A program made the translations under genes and the position numbers. From positions 24,413-88,412 of the IMG/VR virus record IMGVR_UViG_3300032271_000867: a stretch of DNA of 64,000 nucleotides; one strand, given 5' to 3'. Shown piece by piece: positions 51,776-58,989 of the stretch. Below the pieces are notes generated by a model that did not search any database, was not told the origin of the DNA, and saw nothing but the letters and a program-made list of their open reading frames with translations. The stretch comes from a virus. Numbering within the stretch: position 1 is the stretch's first letter; every line of letters starts with the position of its first letter.

Positions 51776-52462
51776 TTAATCGTATTTATTTTCTTGTCTG
51801 GGAAGAACTTTTAGATTATTGCCGACAGCTAAATAGTGTTCATTAAATTGGCTATTTCTTTTAGCAATACCTTGGACAAGGTTATCCAAATGTGTTTCAA
51901 AAGAATCGTTCATAGACAGTTGAATTGGATCAGTATGATGTCCAAAATGTCCAGATATATGATGAAAACTACCAATTTTTCCAAAAGAGTTATATTCTAA
52001 AGCATTTTGTTTAGGTTTACCATTTTCAAAAAATTTACTTTGAATTTCATCTTTTGACCAACTTCCATCAGGATTAGCATATATTGGAGCAACTTTTGCT
52101 CGAAGTTTATCAATAGGAAGTCCCTCTACTAATGGTTTTGGACTAGTGTAATTAGCTATTTTATGGCCAAATTCATTAGTTTTAATTTTAAATAAACTTC
52201 TAATTTTTTCAGGATCAGTTTCATATGGACCAGTAATTAATCCATTATTACTTTTGTTTTTTATTTGAGTAATGTTTTCGGCACGACTTGTAAATTTAGG
52301 ACCAATTTTTGCATAAAGTGCTGGATTGTTTTGACGCATTTTTTCAAGATGTTTTGCGTGGTTTAATGTCAACTCTGCAGACCAAGTACTAGGATCATTA
52401 GGGTCAGTGTCATCCCTAACTCCTAATCTAGATAATCTATAAACATCAAAATTATATGCCAT
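51776..52462 (-). CDS. TDPNDPSTWS paralogue 2
   Basis: 228 aa. N-terminus VYRLSRLGVRDDTDPNDPST then WSAELTLNHAKHLEKMRQNN is shared with flanking genes. The C-terminal 110 residues differ (KVAPIYANPDGSWSKDEIQS, SFGKIGSFHHISGHFGHHTD). The His-rich stretch SFHHISGHFGHH could bind metal. Ends one base before the next start. Shared leader plus variable C-terminus suggests a common delivery or docking signal. Confidence 0.6.
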   Translation of the reverse strand: MAYNFDVYRLSRLGVRDDTDPNDPSTWSAELTLNHAKHLEKMRQNNPALYAKIGPKFTSRAENITQIKNKSNNGLITGPYETDPEKIRSLFKIKTNEFGHKIANYTSPKPLVEGLPIDKLRAKVAPIYANPDGSWSKDEIQSKFFENGKPKQNALEYNSFGKIGSFHHISGHFGHHTDPIQLSMNDSFETHLDNLVQGIAKRNSQFNEHYLAVGNNLKVLPRQENKYD

Positions 52463-53100
52463 TAGTCTTTCTTTTCAGTAGACTGTCTATTGCCTTCTGC
52501 CATCTGAGATAAAATAATTGCATCTTGCATATTTTTAAAACGAGCACTTGCAGATGACATTGGCGTTCTAGGCGATGTTGGAAATTTTCTTTCAAATGAC
52601 TCAATATCACTAGGAAACTCTTCAATAGGTTGACCGTTATCCATAGTAATCTTAAAGGTAGAAGTAGGAGCACTATCAAATAAGTCTTTTCTTATAGAAG
52701 TTTTTCTTAAAGTAGACTTAAAATCTTTTTTAGGTTTATCTGAAGTAGGTGGAGTCCAATTTGGGTCATCTTTAGCCCAAAAAGGGTTACTTCCACCAAA
52801 AGTTGGGGAAGTTGGTGTGTCAGTGATGGGCTCTTCTGCAGTAGATTTTTCTACAGTAACTGGTTCTTCTACGATGGACTCTTTTGTTGGAGTTGCCGGC
52901 CCTGTTACTTCAGGCGTAGTTGATTCTGTTAAAGGGGTTTTACTAGCTGCCACGTTAACATAGGCTTCAGGATTACTTTCTTTTAAAACTTCTAGATGAC
53001 TTGCATGCTTTGATTTTAAAGTGTCAGACCAAGTATTTGGGTTATTAGGATCAGTATACTCATCAATTCCTAATTTTTTAAGAAATTCAGGAAGTTCCAT
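52462..53100 (-). CDS. TDPNDPSTWS paralogue 1
   Basis: 212 aa. N-terminus MELPEFLKKLGIDEYTDPNN then PNTWSDTLKSKHASHLEVLK is almost identical to paralogue 3. From residue 60 on a Pro/Thr/Glu-rich linker (EVTGPATPTKESIVEEPVTV) leads to a short Ser/Arg/Phe C-terminus. Probably disordered beyond the leader. It overlaps both neighbours by one base. Confidence 0.6.
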   Translation of the reverse strand: MELPEFLKKLGIDEYTDPNNPNTWSDTLKSKHASHLEVLKESNPEAYVNVAASKTPLTESTTPEVTGPATPTKESIVEEPVTVEKSTAEEPITDTPTSPTFGGSNPFWAKDDPNWTPPTSDKPKKDFKSTLRKTSIRKDLFDSAPTSTFKITMDNGQPIEEFPSDIESFERKFPTSPRTPMSSASARFKNMQDAIILSQMAEGNRQSTEKKD

Positions 53101-54173
53101 TAGCTATTCTTTACCTCGTTGAATACGTTGAGCGAATGCTGGCACCAACCATTTGGTTGAATAGCGTGTTTAGCGTGAATATCTTCAGGAGTATTTTCGT
53201 AATTACCACACCAAGTACACTGAACTTGGTTACCTGCAGGTTCATACGACCCGGCACCTTTAGTGTGACGGAATGCGGGGCCAGAAACTGCTGCAGTGGG
53301 GGCTTGTGGAATTGGAGCAGGTTCTCTAGAAGCTGAAGAAACAGGTGCAGGAGAACTTTCTTCATGCTCTTCTTCATCATGGTCTTCGTGATCAGGCTCA
53401 TTATAATCATTGTGAACAGCAGAGTATGACTCATGCATAGGGCCATTTCCCATAGGTGCTTGTTCTGAAGAACTGCGTGATGTTCTAGCTAATTCATCTG
53501 CATCTTTATCAGCTTGAAGCTTACGAGCCCAATCATAAGCGTCCTGACGCTGCAATCGTTCAAATCCAAACTCAGAGTTACGACTTCTTCTTTCTGCAGC
53601 TTCTTTGTCCGTTTGTTCAAGAAGAGAACTATTACGATCAAATCGGGCATCTCTAGCTTTATTAGCGTATTCTTCATCCGCAGTCTTAGGCATAACAGCA
53701 TTTTGATTGCGAATAGTCTCAGCTTTAGCCATTTCAGTTGGAGCAAATCGTTCAATAGATGAAGAACCAGCAGTATTTTTTTCAGTATCAACGTTAAAAG
53801 TTTTAAAGTCTGAATTTGCAGCCATAGCAGCAGCATGAGCTTTAAGAGTGCTTCTAGTTTGACGTCCCTGAGCAGTTAACTCATTAACTCGGTTAATGCC
53901 CTCTTGCTCAGATTTACCTAATGCTACAGCACCATTTACTAGTGAATCGTGTTTTCTAGCTTCTAATTCAGCATCAATAGCAGCAAGTTTTACTTTTAGG
54001 TCTTTTTGGTGGCCCATAGCTTGTGCAACAGCGCCAATATTTCCCCCAGCACCATTGTTACGGCCCGCTTGCCATTTGTTTACCATGTCTAACATACTGC
54101 CAATTGATCCTTTGTTTACAAGATCATTAGCATCTGGACCTTGGCTACGCCAATTCTTAAAATCTCCAGCCAT
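53100..54173 (-). CDS. Helical protein with C-terminal zinc finger
   Basis: 357 aa. The first 200 residues are helical and charged (KDLKVKLAAIDAELEARKHD, RFDRNSSLLEQTDKEAAERR); residues 255-300 are a His/Glu/Pro-rich disordered part (NEPDHEDHDEEEHEESSP), and the end contains VQCTWCGNYENTPEDIHAKH followed by GWCQHSLN, a Cys/His zinc finger. Not recognised. Starts the 54-51 kb operon of paralogues, so may act with them as virion or host-takeover proteins. Confidence 0.5.
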   Translation of the reverse strand: MAGDFKNWRSQGPDANDLVNKGSIGSMLDMVNKWQAGRNNGAGGNIGAVAQAMGHQKDLKVKLAAIDAELEARKHDSLVNGAVALGKSEQEGINRVNELTAQGRQTRSTLKAHAAAMAANSDFKTFNVDTEKNTAGSSSIERFAPTEMAKAETIRNQNAVMPKTADEEYANKARDARFDRNSSLLEQTDKEAAERRSRNSEFGFERLQRQDAYDWARKLQADKDADELARTSRSSSEQAPMGNGPMHESYSAVHNDYNEPDHEDHDEEEHEESSPAPVSSASREPAPIPQAPTAAVSGPAFRHTKGAGSYEPAGNQVQCTWCGNYENTPEDIHAKHAIQPNGWCQHSLNVFNEVKNS

Positions 54174-54182
54174 TGTTTATAC

Positions 54183-54557
54183 CTATCTTTTAAAATTTGT
54201 CATACTTGATTCTAGCTTTTCAATACGTTTTTCGTTCTGTAAAAAACGGTCATTACCCTCATCAAGTCTAAATTTAACTTCTTTTATATCTTTATGCATT
54301 TCATCCATAGAATCTTTCATAGATGATCCGCCATTATTTTTAAATTGACCATCTATAGCATTAAGTCTTTCCATTACCCCAGGAACTGCAACTCTACCAG
54401 GAGTAGCTTCTTCTCCAAACCAATCTCTAGTAAATAAATCTAAAGAGTTTATTAAAGTTTTAAGTCTTTTAAACACAGGAGTTATTACTTTCCAAATAAC
54501 TCCCAAAGCTCCACCAACAGCAATTATTGTGGCAGACCACCAAAGAACCTGGTCCAT
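54183..54557 (-). CDS. Membrane-anchored coiled-coil protein (DUF2746-like)
   Basis: 124 aa: one N-terminal membrane segment (LWWSATIIAVGGALGVIWKV) then KLKTLINSLDLFTRDWFGEE and a C-terminal coiled coil (MHKDIKEVKFRLDEGNDRFL). The WFGEE...G...PGVMERL... pattern resembles DUF2746-type phage proteins found by endolysin genes, considered holin partners. Probable lysis or membrane accessory factor. Confidence 0.6.
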   Translation of the reverse strand: MDQVLWWSATIIAVGGALGVIWKVITPVFKRLKTLINSLDLFTRDWFGEEATPGRVAVPGVMERLNAIDGQFKNNGGSSMKDSMDEMHKDIKEVKFRLDEGNDRFLQNEKRIEKLESSMTNFKR

Positions 54558-54746
54558 TTACTTTCCTACTACTCGTCCACCACCAAAACCTTCTGAGTTT
54601 TGACGGCCTTGCCTAGCCCATAATCTAATTGAAGGTTTTTCTTTAGATTTAGGGTATTTAATGTAGAGAACCTCTGACGACCTAAATTCTTGTATTAAGC
54701 TATTAGCTGTACGGTTATTAGGCGCCAGAGGTTTTCTATCTAACAT
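54558..54746 (-). CDS. Small unknown basic protein
   Basis: 62 aa: APNNRTANSLIQEFRSSEVL and YIKYPKSKEKPSIRLWARQG, ending in a Gly/Arg-rich GFGGGRVVGK. It overlaps by one base the end of the membrane protein gene upstream. No family recognised. Confidence 0.45.
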   Translation of the reverse strand: MLDRKPLAPNNRTANSLIQEFRSSEVLYIKYPKSKEKPSIRLWARQGRQNSEGFGGGRVVGK

Positions 54747-55093
54747 TACTTAGTTGGTGCGTATGGATCTGGTTGAACACCAGGAGTAACTGGTGCAGTT
54801 GCAGCAACTGAAGGTTGGTCTACTGCCTGAATAGCAACTGACGCTGGATCAGAAGCTCCTTTTAGCTGTAGCGTCTGAGTAAATGCAGCGTTAATTTCTG
54901 CAGAGCTCAACTTTCCATCCTCTAGGAAAGCAATTGACAAAAGACGAATAACTTCAGCTACGGCTAAAATACCGCCTAATGATGCAGAGATAACTGGATT
55001 AACTCCGCTAATGGCTCCAGCACCAATAACGCCGAGAGCATTAGCAACGAAGGTAGCAATAATGCGAAGAAAGACATTACCAAAAATTTTCAT
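54746..55093 (-). CDS. Holin-like membrane protein
   Basis: 115 aa. Two hydrophobic stretches (IIATFVANALGVIGAGAIS and ISASLGGILAVAEVIRLLSI) are followed by a soluble Ala/Pro/Val-rich tail (VAATAPVTPGVQPDPYAPTK). Starts 8 nt behind the endolysin stop. Size and topology fit a phage holin, but no family motif is certain. Holin alternatives are the 54-aa and 124-aa membrane proteins nearby. Confidence 0.55.
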   Translation of the reverse strand: MKIFGNVFLRIIATFVANALGVIGAGAISGVNPVISASLGGILAVAEVIRLLSIAFLEDGKLSSAEINAAFTQTLQLKGASDPASVAIQAVDQPSVAATAPVTPGVQPDPYAPTK

Positions 55094-55101
55094 GATTCTC
55101 C

Positions 55102-55653
55102 TTACGCAGTTGGGGTTTCAGCAGTTGCAACGCCTGGGTGGGCGTGTGCAGTTTGTTGATCAGCGTGAACAACAGGGGTGTGAAGAACAGGTTCTGCAAA
55201 TTTTACAGGGCGACCAAAACCAGTAATCCATTGAGCACCAACAGTATTTACAGTTACGATACCTGGAATAACTTTGCCAGTGTCAGCAGAAACATAGGTT
55301 ACGGTTTTCTTGTGTGGATTAACCGAAATAACCATACCAATGTGGTCAGTGTTGGTGTTACGACCAATACCCTTACCAGATTCCCAGTCAAAAATAACTG
55401 CGTCACCAGGAAGTACGTGGTTAAAATCGGTGTGCCAGGTTTTGTTGTGCAAGCACAAATCACGCATAACGTGGCACGATACAACTACAGGACGAAGACC
55501 TGAGAAGTACGAATAAGCAAGGGCACAGTCATAAAAACCGTGAACACGGTTAGGAAAACCGTGAGTAGTTCCATTTAACCAAGGAAGTTCAGTACGAGGT
55601 TTTCCAAGGAATGATTTGAAATGCTCAATAGCATCGTGTGCAGTAATCGACAT
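55102..55653 (-). CDS. CHAP-type endolysin
   Basis: 183 aa. C43 in GFYDCALAYSYF and H104 in TDHIGMVISV, with PGDAVIFDW between them, are the catalytic residues and fold of CHAP/NlpC-type peptidoglycan hydrolases (amidase or endopeptidase). No clear cell-wall-binding domain; the last 30 residues are a His/Ala/Pro-rich tail (TPVVHADQQTAHAHPGVATA). ATG has AAAGGA upstream. Releases progeny with a neighbouring holin. Confidence 0.85.
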   Translation of the reverse strand: MSITAHDAIEHFKSFLGKPRTELPWLNGTTHGFPNRVHGFYDCALAYSYFSGLRPVVVSCHVMRDLCLHNKTWHTDFNHVLPGDAVIFDWESGKGIGRNTNTDHIGMVISVNPHKKTVTYVSADTGKVIPGIVTVNTVGAQWITGFGRPVKFAEPVLHTPVVHADQQTAHAHPGVATAETPTA

Positions 55654-55687
55654 TTGTATCCTTTCAAGACATTACTATTGTCGGGTA

Positions 55688-55852
55688 TTATTCATCTTTT
55701 CGCAGTGGAAACGTAATCACCCAAATAAACATGGTGATAACAATTCCCCATCCCACAATTACTTGGGGAGTTCCATCAAGAACAAGCCAAGCAGCACCCA
55801 TACCTAGCAATGTCCAAACCTGGTTAATAATGTCGTTAAAAAATTTTTTCAT
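55688..55852 (-). CDS. 54-aa two-span membrane protein, holin candidate
   Basis: MKKFFNDIINQVWTLLGMGA then AWLVLDGTPQVIVGWGIVIT and MFIWVITFPLRKDE give two membrane spans with a charged tail. Short for most gene finders. Start ATG 55852 overlaps the lectin gene stop by one base. Immediately before the endolysin gene, the classical holin position. Role inferred by size and location. Confidence 0.6.
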   Translation of the reverse strand: MKKFFNDIINQVWTLLGMGAAWLVLDGTPQVIVGWGIVITMFIWVITFPLRKDE

Positions 55853-56571
55853 TATTTTCGCTTTCTAATCATTGATGCGGTAGTAGCGATTTGAGAAACA
55901 ATAACTGTTGCAACTATTACTTTTTGACCTTTTTTACGAGCTTCTGGACTTATTTCTTTCCATCCTATAGAATTAGAGGATGAAAGTTTATGAAATTTTG
56001 GTTCCTGTGACGGTGTTGGTGTTGTTGTCGGCTCTACTAGTGTTGGCGATGGGCTTGGTGTTTGTACTAACTCAGGGGTGGGTGTTCCTACTGTTGCCAC
56101 TGGTGTGGGCATTATTTTTGTGGGTATTTGGGAAGGTGTTGGATTACTTTTGGGAGTTGGGGAGATTAAGGTAGCCTGAATAGTGTAAGCAAGTACTTGG
56201 GAGTATTCAGGACAAGGATTTCCGTAAATAGCAGGATCAGCTGAAATAACTACTGAAGTTTTGCCGTTAATTAAATTAAACAATTTATACATGGTACTAA
56301 ATGACGTTGTACATGTAGGATCTATGTTTAAATTAAAATTATTATCAAAATATGGTTTACCAAAATCTGCCCAAACAACATTTGAAAAAACATATCCTTC
56401 TGGAGCGTCAACTTGCATTGAAATTCCCTCAGTATACATATAAGTAAATTTAGCTGGAGGGTAATAATTAGGGCCAGTATCTTGGCCAAAGGCTGGTATT
56501 ACAGCTAGTAAAGGTGCAAAAGCAAAAAATAGTATAACGATTATTACTGCGATTTTACGCAGTTTATTCAA
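55852..56571 (-). CDS. Secreted SUEL-lectin-like protein with Pro/Thr stalk and membrane anchor
   Basis: 239 aa. Signal peptide: KLRK then a long hydrophobic stretch, ending near AFGQ (30). Residues 45-134 show TEGISMQVDAPEGYVFSNVV, WADFGKP, C87, GKTSVVIS, and YGNPCPEYSQVLAYTIQAT with C120, closely matching the SUEL galactose/rhamnose-binding lectin layout (FASFGTP ... GKxSC ... FGDPCxGxxKxLxV). Then a Pro/Thr/Ser stalk (about 136-192) and a C-terminal membrane span (218-235) followed by RKRK. So it is exported and displayed on the cell surface. It lies in the lysis operon. SUEL call is by motif only. Confidence 0.6.
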   Translation of the reverse strand: MNKLRKIAVIIVILFFAFAPLLAVIPAFGQDTGPNYYPPAKFTYMYTEGISMQVDAPEGYVFSNVVWADFGKPYFDNNFNLNIDPTCTTSFSTMYKLFNLINGKTSVVISADPAIYGNPCPEYSQVLAYTIQATLISPTPKSNPTPSQIPTKIMPTPVATVGTPTPELVQTPSPSPTLVEPTTTPTPSQEPKFHKLSSSNSIGWKEISPEARKKGQKVIVATVIVSQIATTASMIRKRK

Positions 56572-56580
56572 TCAGTCTCC

Positions 56581-56835
56581 TTAAAAAGTAACTCCACCAT
56601 CAGGATAAGGTATAGCAGCTCCTGCTCCTCCACCAACTTTAGAAAATGCCATTTCTTTGACAGCATCTAAATTTGACCCAGTTTCAGTCGCAATATTTGG
56701 TAATCCTACTACTCCTGAAATATACGCAGGATACCCTTTCCAGTACTCTCCAATACCACTATATGGACCTGCTGAATATACTTCGGTATTCATGGCTTGT
56801 CTATAAGGGTCTAATTGACTTGGTTTTGGTATCAT
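56581..56835 (-). CDS. Small unknown protein
   Basis: 84 aa: MIPKPSQLDPYRQAMNTEVY, GEYWKGYPAYISGVVGLPNI and a Gly-rich end. Aromatic and Gly-rich without clear helix; could be a small virion protein. Starts by ATGA overlap with the 23-aa acidic peptide gene. Not recognised. Confidence 0.45.
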   Translation of the reverse strand: MIPKPSQLDPYRQAMNTEVYSAGPYSGIGEYWKGYPAYISGVVGLPNIATETGSNLDAVKEMAFSKVGGGAGAAIPYPDGGVTF

Positions 56836-56903
56836 TCGTCTTCGTCATCTTCGTCAATGAAAATAAAGTCTTCATCGCCCTCGTCTTCAAGTTCATTCCA
56901 CAT
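56832..56903 (-). CDS. 23-aa acidic micropeptide
   Basis: MWNELEDEGDEDFIFIDEDD EDE. Its ATG (56903) overlaps the upstream stop (TAATG) and its TGA overlaps the next ATG (ATGA). This tight placement, rather than composition, is the reason to believe it is translated. It could simply be a coupling device that hands ribosomes to the next gene. Confidence 0.4.
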   Translation of the reverse strand: MWNELEDEGDEDFIFIDEDDEDE

Positions 56904-57253
56904 TAAAAACCACCAAATGATCCAAAAGTATTGTTTGGATTATTCCCAAATTGACTACGAGATAAATTTTTTGATACTGCATTAGCCATACCTAATGCCA
57001 CACCTACTTTTGCAGTCCTTACAACATTTCTAAAAGGTTTATCTAATTGGCCAGCTCTAGCAGCAGTATCAAAACTTTGTCCTGCTTGTTTAATTACATT
57101 TCCAACTTGCTCAGTAATTGGGTGGTTTAAAAACCCACCAACTTTACCTCCACCAGTTTTGATGGCATTAAAACTTGGTTTAGCAGCTTGAAAAGCAGGT
57201 TTAACAGCATCTGCTGCACCTTTATAAATTGCACTAAATGGTAGACTTGCCAT
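56903..57253 (-). CDS. Small Gly/Ala-rich protein
   Basis: 116 aa: SLPFSAIYKGAADAVKPAFQ, KTGGGKVGGFLNHPITEQVG, KPFRNVVRTAKVGVALGMAN, end NNTFGSFGGF. Mildly amphipathic, no signal peptide. May be a minor virion protein. Starts by TAATG overlap with the 33-aa peptide gene. No family recognised. Confidence 0.45.
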   Translation of the reverse strand: MASLPFSAIYKGAADAVKPAFQAAKPSFNAIKTGGGKVGGFLNHPITEQVGNVIKQAGQSFDTAARAGQLDKPFRNVVRTAKVGVALGMANAVSKNLSRSQFGNNPNNTFGSFGGF

Positions 57254-57354
57254 TATCGATTCCTAATTCCTGAAGTATTGTTATTTGGAATATAAATTCC
57301 TAAGTTAGTTCTAGGGCCACCAAACATGCCGGTTACTTGTGACATAGAGATCAT
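57253..57354 (-). CDS. 33-aa peptide
   Basis: MISMSQVTGMFGGPRTNLGI then YIPNNNTSGIRNR. Start and stop each overlap neighbours as TAATG, making a chain of single-base overlaps from 57354 to 56835. Believed real mainly because of that architecture. No recognisable motif. Confidence 0.45.
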   Translation of the reverse strand: MISMSQVTGMFGGPRTNLGIYIPNNNTSGIRNR

Positions 57355-57566
57355 TAGCCTTCTCCAATAAACGCTTGCTTACCAGCAGTGTAGCCGGCAA
57401 AAGAATTACTATCTGCTTGATTGCTTGGGTCTTTTAAACCATTTCCATCAAATTTGTTTGACATTGGAGTAGCAGATTTTAAACCGGAAGAACCTGTGCC
57501 GGTACAGCCTTCTCTAAGAGGATCACAAGCATAAGCGCCTGTTCTCATTTCATCATTACAAGACAT
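57354..57566 (-). CDS. Small Cys-containing unknown protein
   Basis: 70 aa from ATG 57566 with GAAAGA upstream; a TTG 13 codons earlier would read into the region next to the terminator and is unlikely. Three cysteines (MSCNDEM, YACDPLREGCTGTG) might form a metal or disulphide site. First gene after the terminator at 57604-57649. Unknown function. Confidence 0.45.
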   Translation of the reverse strand: MSCNDEMRTGAYACDPLREGCTGTGSSGLKSATPMSNKFDGNGLKDPSNQADSNSFAGYTAGKQAFIGEG

Positions 57567-57603
57567 ACTAGTTCTTTCAATAAGTTTATATCTATAGTAT
57601 GAC

Positions 57604-57649
57604 AATAAAAAAAGACCCTTGCAGCGTAATCTACAAGGGTTCTTTTTTA
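57604..57649 (-). terminator. Intrinsic terminator behind the tRNA/HNH unit
   Basis: Minus-strand AAGAACCCTTG and CAAGGGTCTT form a stem (one bulged base) around a 12-nt loop and run straight into UUUUUUUAUUG. A-tract on the other side makes it nearly bidirectional. It ends the transcript that carries tRNA-Leu and isolates the lysis-side operon. Confidence 0.8.
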
Positions 57650-57677
57650 TTTATTGTTTAGTTTAGCAATAATGCAG

Positions 57678-57758
57678 TACTCGAAACGGGACTTGAACCC
57701 GTATGCCCAGGGCGGTTGATTTTAAGTCAACTGTGTATACCGATTCCACCATTCGAGC
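57678..57758 (-). tRNA. tRNA-Leu (anticodon UAA)
   Basis: Minus strand 81 nt. Acceptor arms GCTCGAA and TTCGAGT pair (first pair G-U). The anticodon arm GTTGA-CTTAAAA-TCAAC reads UAA. A long variable arm (CGCCCTGGGCATA) marks class II Leu tRNA, and the T-arm is ACGGG-TTCAAGT-CCCGT. CCA is not encoded. Leu UUA is a favoured codon in this AT-rich DNA, so the gene probably supports late translation. Confidence 0.92.
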
Positions 57759-57764
57759 TTAAAA

Positions 57765-58211
57765 CTAGTCTAGCTCATCAATATAAAGCTCTGTAACATC
57801 TAGACCTTCACTGATAGCTACTCTTCTAAAAAAACTTCGATTAGCATGACAATTAGCACATACTAATTCGCATTTAGCCATTTCAGAAATTACAACATCT
57901 ATATCTTTTGTGTAAGATTTAAAATTTGCTATATTAAATAGTTTAGTTACACCAGGTAAATGATCAAACTGCATTATCCAATAACTGTATTTATTTCCAC
58001 AATCTGCACAAGGATTATTTTCTTTATACTCTCTTACCATTTCTCTAATGGCAGTTTCTAAAGTTTTAGTTCTGACCTTAGTTTTATCAGGTTGATCTTC
58101 TCCTAAATAATAAGAAATAGTACTTTTAGAACAACCTAATTTTGCTTTTATTTGACTATAAGTTAACCCTTGTTCTCTGAGTTCTCTAATTGACTTTTCT
58201 AGTTCAGTCAT
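57765..58211 (-). CDS. HNH endonuclease with N-terminal HTH
   Basis: 148 aa. The first 40 residues are an HTH (LREQGLTYSQIKAKLGCSKS, TISYYL). The HNH core shows C68/C71 (CADC), MQFDH (D83-H84), and CELVCANCHANR (C118/C121/H122). Resembles stand-alone phage nucleases with built-in DNA recognition, often mobile. Situated directly next to tRNA-Leu, a usual landing site for such elements. Confidence 0.85.
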   Translation of the reverse strand: MTELEKSIRELREQGLTYSQIKAKLGCSKSTISYYLGEDQPDKTKVRTKTLETAIREMVREYKENNPCADCGNKYSYWIMQFDHLPGVTKLFNIANFKSYTKDIDVVISEMAKCELVCANCHANRSFFRRVAISEGLDVTELYIDELD

Positions 58212-58213
58212 TA

Positions 58214-58315
58214 TTAAACTCTGACTAGCCTGCGCTTTGCTGGATCAAACATCTTTGGATGTTTTTTACTTGCCTTACCATTATTACGGTCTGAATTACG
58301 GGCACCTTTTGCCAT
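58214..58315 (-). CDS. 33-aa basic peptide
   Basis: MAKGARNSDRNNGKASKKHP then KMFDPAKRRLVRV, very basic. ATG has AAGGAG seven bases upstream, a strong site, and the stop is 2 nt before the HNH ATG. Similar in style to the small basic proteins at 25-26 kb. Too short for family assignment. Confidence 0.55.
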   Translation of the reverse strand: MAKGARNSDRNNGKASKKHPKMFDPAKRRLVRV

Positions 58316-58377
58316 GTTTATTTCTCCTTAATGTTGCAGGAATACACCTGCTACATATAAGTATACAGTAAAAATTG

Positions 58378-58450
58378 CTGACCTACCTGGATTCGAACCA
58401 GGAACCTTAGAGTTAACAGCTCTCTGCGATGCCAATTTCGCCATAGGTCA
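58378..58450 (-). tRNA. tRNA-Asn (anticodon GUU)
   Basis: Minus strand 73 nt. Acceptor TGACCTA/TAGGTCA pairs perfectly; T-arm CCTGG-TTCGAAT-CCAGG; anticodon loop CTGTTAA gives GUU, with four Watson-Crick pairs plus a G-A in the stem. CCA is not encoded. It begins 8 nt behind the endonuclease VII gene. Confidence 0.92.
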
Positions 58451-58458
58451 ATATTAAG

Positions 58459-58890
58459 TTATGAGATATATTCTAGTAGGTTTTTTATGTTTTGTGTACT
58501 ATCTTTTAAAATACCTAACGCAACATTGCATGGAAAACATAGCACACCACGAACACAACTTCCACAAGAAAAACGTTTATTACAGCAAGAATGATCATGA
58601 TCAATGTTAACTGCTTCATTTACTTTACAGGCATGGCAGTTACCCTCGTATAAAGCTAATAACTCATTGTACTTTTCTTCAGTTAGTTTATGTCGTTTCC
58701 AGTTAGTTCTGTAAGTAGAACTCATTTGTACTTTTTCAGCGTATTTTTCAGGATTATCTTTATAATACTGAGAAACATAAGTTGAATGACATTTTTTACA
58801 AATGTTTCTTCGTCCATCTACATATTTTGCACCTTTGGCAAACAATTCTAGATCTTTATCTTCGTTGCATTTATTACACGTTTTTATCAT
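58459..58890 (-). CDS. Recombination endonuclease VII
   Basis: 143 aa. The core is ALYEGNCHACKV (C85/C88), NIDHDH (96-100), VRGVLCFPCNVALG (C118/C121, N122) and a C-terminal helix, the endonuclease VII family (T4 gp49 type) that resolves branched DNA before packaging. An extra N-terminal zinc ribbon is present (C5/C8 and C31/C34). It follows the tmRNA-like RNA and is followed by tRNA-Asn. Confidence 0.88.
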   Translation of the reverse strand: MIKTCNKCNEDKDLELFAKGAKYVDGRRNICKKCHSTYVSQYYKDNPEKYAEKVQMSSTYRTNWKRHKLTEEKYNELLALYEGNCHACKVNEAVNIDHDHSCCNKRFSCGSCVRGVLCFPCNVALGILKDSTQNIKNLLEYIS

Positions 58891-58909
58891 AAAAACAGTA
58901 TAGCATTAG

Positions 58910-58989
58910 TGGACCTGGGGCGAATTGAACGCCCGTCTTACTTCCTCCGACATGCGGCTTTAAAAAGCAATCGACACCATTTCAGGCCC
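58910..58989 (-). ncRNA. tmRNA-like RNA of minimal size (tRNA-like domain only)
   Basis: Minus strand, 80 nt. Acceptor GGGCCTG pairs with CAGGTCC (one G-U). The 5' end GGGCCTGAAATGGTGTCGAT matches the tmRNA 5' consensus (GGGGnTGAAAnGGTnTCGA), and there is no D-stem. A T-arm GGGCG-TTCAATT-CGCCC precedes the acceptor. Only about 36 nt replace the normal 280-nt body; TTGCTT can pair with AAGTAA as a mini-P2. No tRNA anticodon arm could be folded. CCA not encoded. Either a minimal or degenerate tmRNA, or an unusual tRNA-like RNA. Confidence 0.55.

Noticed and set aside
53896-54348. Plus-strand open frame of 150 codons
   Set aside because: Lies opposite well-supported minus-strand genes, has a low-complexity shadow sequence and no ribosome site; all real genes here are on the minus strand.
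55138-55503. Plus-strand open frame of 121 codons
   Set aside because: Antisense to the endolysin catalytic domain; product has no recognisable domain.
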